Assembly (NCBI GenBank): GCA_049322755.1
Contig: JBMOQX010000003.1
Location: forward strand, 1 to 18,117
From: DATIUV01 sp049322755
Lineage (GTDB): Bacteria; Pseudomonadota; Gammaproteobacteria; Burkholderiales; UBA6910
DNA: 18,117 nucleotides
Direction of reading: 5' to 3'
Each line of letters begins with the position of its first letter. The stretch's first letter is position 1. Shown one piece after another: positions 18,113-18,117 of the stretch. The position numbers and the translations under genes are program-made. The notes under the pieces were generated by a model. It saw only the letters and a program-made list of their open reading frames with translations, had not been told where the DNA came from and searched no databases.

Positions 18113-18117
18113 GTTAC

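Overview
The window is GC-rich, densely packed and almost entirely plus-strand. It reads as a heavy-metal resistance region from a betaproteobacterium. The CzcI-CzcC-CzcB-CzcA order, the CzcI-type leader protein and the codon bias all point that way. The exact genus cannot be read from the sequence; a Rhodocyclales-like host is an inference.

Layout. (1) 1-184: the 3' end of a probable methyltransferase. (2) 238-3067: a P1B ATPase module made of a free-standing DsbD N-terminal-like periplasmic domain, a metal P-type ATPase with an unusual APC / HEISEF transport-site signature, and a DUF302 protein. (3) 3237-9861: a czcICBA operon behind a recognisable promoter, encoding the small His-rich CzcI, outer-membrane factor CzcC, His-rich adaptor CzcB and RND pump CzcA. 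CzcA carries D402, D408 and E415, the residues required in the characterised homologue. (4) 9902-13168: a tight cluster of a double zinc-ribbon protein, an LTA-synthase-like membrane sulfatase/transferase interrupted by a 100-N assembly gap, a PAP2-family phosphatase with altered motifs, and an ankyrin-repeat protein. (5) 13187-15514: a second P-type ATPase with SPC and HEGST motifs (P1B-4 type) and two N-terminal ferredoxin-like domains. (6) 15561-17246: a zone of gene remnants, holding a frameshifted second czcI copy, an unassigned stretch, a broken cytochrome b561-like start and the middle of a PaaK/CapK-type adenylate-forming ligase. (7) 17243-18054: a SHOCT protein with an apparent one-base frameshift near its start and a Met/His-rich exported protein. 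(8) 18084-18112: a near-copy of the czcI promoter, cut off by the window end, which suggests another czcI operon begins just outside.

How it fits together. The two P1B ATPases would move metal from cytoplasm to periplasm, and CzcCBA would carry periplasmic metal out through the outer membrane. DsbD-alpha, DUF302, CzcI and the Met-rich protein are plausible periplasmic helpers. The sulfatase/PAP2 pair probably alters envelope phosphate or head-group chemistry, and its link to metal stress rests only on location. No sensor kinase, response regulator, MerR or ArsR gene is present, so regulation must come from elsewhere or from CzcI. The best candidates for something undescribed are the APC-type ATPase module with its isolated DsbD-alpha partner, the repeated czcI promoter with a palindrome over the -35 box and an apparently leaderless start, and the zinc-ribbon/sulfatase/PAP2/ankyrin cassette between two metal exporters.
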